A stretch of 64,000 nucleotides of DNA from Flavobacterium channae (lineage in GTDB: Bacteria > Bacteroidota > Bacteroidia > Flavobacteriales > Flavobacteriaceae). Location of the stretch: contig NZ_CP089096.1 in the NCBI RefSeq assembly GCF_021172165.1, forward strand, positions 930,001-994,000, given 5' to 3'. Under the pieces are notes generated by a model. That model was not told the DNA's origin. It made no database searches and was given only the letters and a program-made list of their open reading frames with translations. Positions within the stretch are counted from its first letter, which is position 1. Every line of letters starts with the position of its first letter. Positions 62,270 through 64,000 of this stretch are shown here, one piece after another. A program made the position numbers and the translations under genes.

Positions 62270-62400
62270 ATACAACGGTCAAGTATAAGCGTAGTGCGGG
62301 ATTAGAAGCACTTCACTTTCGATTTAACCTAATGTTTGTTAATATTCAATTCGTTTAAATTTAGTACTTTAACCCGCATTACGCTTATACAATGTTGGCG
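62270..62400. repeat. attC-like site Z
   Basis: ATACAAC to GTTGGCG, arms AAGTATAAGCGTAGTGCGGG and CCCGCATTACGCTTATAC. Right end GTTGGCGGTA is the inverse of TACCGCCAAC at the second attI-like site. Confidence 0.9.
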
Positions 62401-62410
62401 GTAGTTATTT

Positions 62411-63724
62411 TTAGAGCAATTTTCCAGAAAGAAACAGTGCTGCAATTGAAAAGTAAATAATCAGTCCTGTTACATCCACCAATGTCGCTACAAAAGGAGC
62501 AGAAGCTGTGGCAGGGTCAAGCCCAACTTTTCGTAATAAAAATGGAATCAATGAGCCAGAAAGCGTTCCCCACAAAACAATGAATAGCAAGGAAATTGAT
62601 ACTGTCATTGCCACCCAGAACCAATAAATGCCATAATCATAAATGCCAACTTGTTGCCATATCGTTATTCTCATGAACCCGATTATTCCCAATATAGACC
62701 CCAAAAGCAATCCTGAAAAAATCTCCTTTTTCATTACATACCACCAGTCTTTTAGCGTTAGTTCCCGCAAAGCCATAGCTCTAATGATTAACGAAGCCGC
62801 CTGTGAACCTGAATTTCCACCACTAGAAATTATCAAGGGGACAAATAGCGCTAAAACAACCGCTTTCTGTATTTCCCCATCAAAATAACCCATAGCCGAT
62901 GCGGTAAGCATTTCGCCCACAAAAAGGATAATGAGCCATCCCGCTCTTTTTCTTACCAATTCGAGCAAAGGGGTTTTAGTATAGGATAAGTCCAAACCTT
63001 CCACACCACCAAATTTTTGGATGTCCTCGGTATCCCTTTCTTTCATTTTGTCAAGGATATCGTCAAAGGTTACGATGCCTACCAAGGTGTTGTTTTCTGT
63101 GATAATGGGTAAAGCAGAACGGTCATATTTATCAAATGTATTGAAGGCATCTTCTATATTGATTGTGGTTTTTATGGCTATAAATTCTTCGTCCATCAAA
63201 TCGGCTATTTTGGTATCAGCGTCTGCCATAAGTAATTCTCCAATGCGTAAATCGTCAATTAAATGACCTTTTGCATCAATGGCGTAAATAAAATTGAGGG
63301 TCTCTGCTTTTTTTCCAAACTTCTTTATTTGGTCAAGCACTTTTCTAACCGTCCAGTTTGGTTGGGCTTGTATGTAGTGAGGGGTCATTAAACGTGCGAT
63401 ACTGTCCTTTTCATAACCAATGAGGTTCAAAGCAATATTTTTTTCAGTATCGTTTAATAGGTTTACCAAATATTTTATGAGTTCGTCAGGAAAATTTTCA
63501 AATAAACCGGTCCGGTCGTCCGGACTCATATTATTGATAAGGATGGTAAGGTCATTGTCGCCTAGGCTCTTAATGATTTCCTCTTTGGTTTGGTCGTCAA
63601 AATAACTGAAGACTTCTGTTTTTTTGTCTCCTAACAACAAGAAAGAAATATCGCGTTCTTTTTTGTCTAAAATCGCTAGTTGCTCGGCTATATCTGCAGG
63701 ATGCTTATCTTGTATTTGAATCAT
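62411..63724 (-). CDS. mgtE: MgtE-family magnesium transporter
   Basis: A 437-residue MgtE. N-domain superhelix at ~1-120 (KHPADIAEQLAILDKKER), two CBS domains at ~125-245 (RSALPIITENNTLVGIVTFDDIL), then a five-helix pore domain with SGGNSGSQAASLIIRAMALREL (Mg2+ selectivity loop) and KVGLDPATASAPFVATLVDVTGL. It imports Mg2+ under control of cytosolic Mg2+. Complete. Its inverted flanking cores show it is the first cassette after the attI-like site, although mgtE is normally a housekeeping gene. Confidence 0.92.
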   Translation of the reverse strand: MIQIQDKHPADIAEQLAILDKKERDISFLLLGDKKTEVFSYFDDQTKEEIIKSLGDNDLTILINNMSPDDRTGLFENFPDELIKYLVNLLNDTEKNIALNLIGYEKDSIARLMTPHYIQAQPNWTVRKVLDQIKKFGKKAETLNFIYAIDAKGHLIDDLRIGELLMADADTKIADLMDEEFIAIKTTINIEDAFNTFDKYDRSALPIITENNTLVGIVTFDDILDKMKERDTEDIQKFGGVEGLDLSYTKTPLLELVRKRAGWLIILFVGEMLTASAMGYFDGEIQKAVVLALFVPLIISSGGNSGSQAASLIIRAMALRELTLKDWWYVMKKEIFSGLLLGSILGIIGFMRITIWQQVGIYDYGIYWFWVAMTVSISLLFIVLWGTLSGSLIPFLLRKVGLDPATASAPFVATLVDVTGLIIYFSIAALFLSGKLL

Positions 63725-63743
63725 TTTTTTTTATTTCATAATT

Positions 63744-63842
63744 ACCGCCAACTTGTAAATATGCGTTATAAAACTTCGCATATACATCTAATTTTGGGTA
63801 GATTGACGAAGTTTTGTTTCGCTTTTTAGTTATTCAAATATA
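63744..63842 (-). promoter_or_regulatory. Second attI-like site with promoter box
   Basis: Core ACCGCCAAC (63744-63752), then AACTTGT-ATATGCG as in attI1. The outer stem is AACTTCG (63772) / CGAAGTT (63807) and the inner stem ATCTA / TAGAT around TTTTGGGT (63792-63799). TATATTTG (minus) lies at 63835-63842. Order and spacing match 45332-45422 while the stem sequences differ. No integrase gene is adjacent inside the window. Confidence 0.65.
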
Positions 63843-63890
63843 TTGAATTTTTCTTACAAAGTATTAGTTTATTAGTTGGTACAATAAAAA

Positions 63891-63917
63891 AAGTCCTGAT
63901 TGCTCAGGACTTTTTAT
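63891..63917. terminator. Terminator of the gene at the window edge
   Basis: Stem AAGTCCTGA / TCAGGACTT with A- and T-runs on both sides; bidirectional. Confidence 0.85.
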
Positions 63918-63933
63918 TTTTATTAAGGTTCAA

Positions 63934-64000
63934 TTACATACCACCCATTTGTTTTTGGAATTCTTCCATTGTTACTTTGGTATAACCTTCGCCAACTTTG
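63934..64000 (-). CDS. C-terminal end of an unidentified gene
   Basis: 22 codons ending ...EFQKQMGGM-stop on the minus strand, running off the window. Too short for a family. Terminator follows. Probably resident. Confidence 0.5.
   Translation of the reverse strand, partial: KVGEGYTKVTMEEFQKQMGGM

Noticed and set aside
31871..62400. CRISPR array
   Set aside because: The repeats are 130-195-bp imperfect palindromes enclosing genes, not short direct repeats with uniform spacers.

Overview
The window is low-GC chromosomal DNA from a member of the Bacteroidota, most likely Flavobacteriaceae and Flavobacterium-like. Supporting evidence: promoter boxes of the TTTG / TAnnTTTG type, DUF6048 and DUF6452 family proteins beside rlmD, a Tet(Q)-type resistance gene, and recombinases and VirE/VapE proteins of Bacteroidota type. 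I found no tRNA, rRNA or CRISPR array.

Layout. (1) 1-785: end of an RlmL-type rRNA methyltransferase and a small membrane protein (resident). (2) 838-1958: one lone integron-type cassette. (3) 2192-7635: integrase, RteC-like, HTH and VirE/VapE genes of an integrated element. (4) 7832-12992: a type III restriction-modification operon with an Abi_2 gene and a probable abiF-type RNA between mod and res. (5) 13215-24190: a co-directional operon of an SF1 helicase, a PIN protein, a Ycf35-like and a Ycf46-like protein, a small protein, a DndD-like SMC ATPase and a DndE/HerA-like ATPase. The last gene is cut by an IS3-family element (24191-25701). I do not recognise this set as a named defence system. 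(6) 26154-30733: HxlR regulator, tet(Q)-like gene, and a JAB / E2-like / tandem-repeat operon that looks like a ubiquitin-like pathway without an E1. (7) 31026-45422: an integron cassette array running leftward from an attI site beside a tyrosine recombinase (45435-46478). (8) 46640-52105: resident genes (DUF6048, DUF6452, rlmD, DUF1003, DUF1697, rocD). (9) 52149-63842: a second cassette array, ending at a second attI-like site beside mgtE. (10) End of an unidentified resident gene.

The cassette arrays. There are 26 attC-like sites of about 130-195 bp. The two inner ends of almost every cassette are perfect inverted complements (for example GTTAGCAGAT and ATCTGCTAAC), as expected if each cassette was once a circle with one attC. 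Two cassettes are present as exact duplicates cut precisely at the core sites: 720 bp (MepB-like) and 1099 bp (unknown, possible PD-(D/E)xK nuclease). The second pair sits in different arrays 22.6 kb apart. Cargo includes catB, an erythromycin-esterase homologue, VOC proteins, a macro-domain protein, a DEDDh-BRCT nuclease, FolE with an ECF sigma factor, and two near-identical gene-less cassettes. Most are read leftward; catB and the YopX gene are inverted. Many attC sites hold a TAnnTTTG box pointing into the next cassette.

The most novel items are the integron with an Xer-length integrase and two structurally matching attI sites, and the helicase-PIN-Ycf35/Ycf46-DndD-HerA operon.
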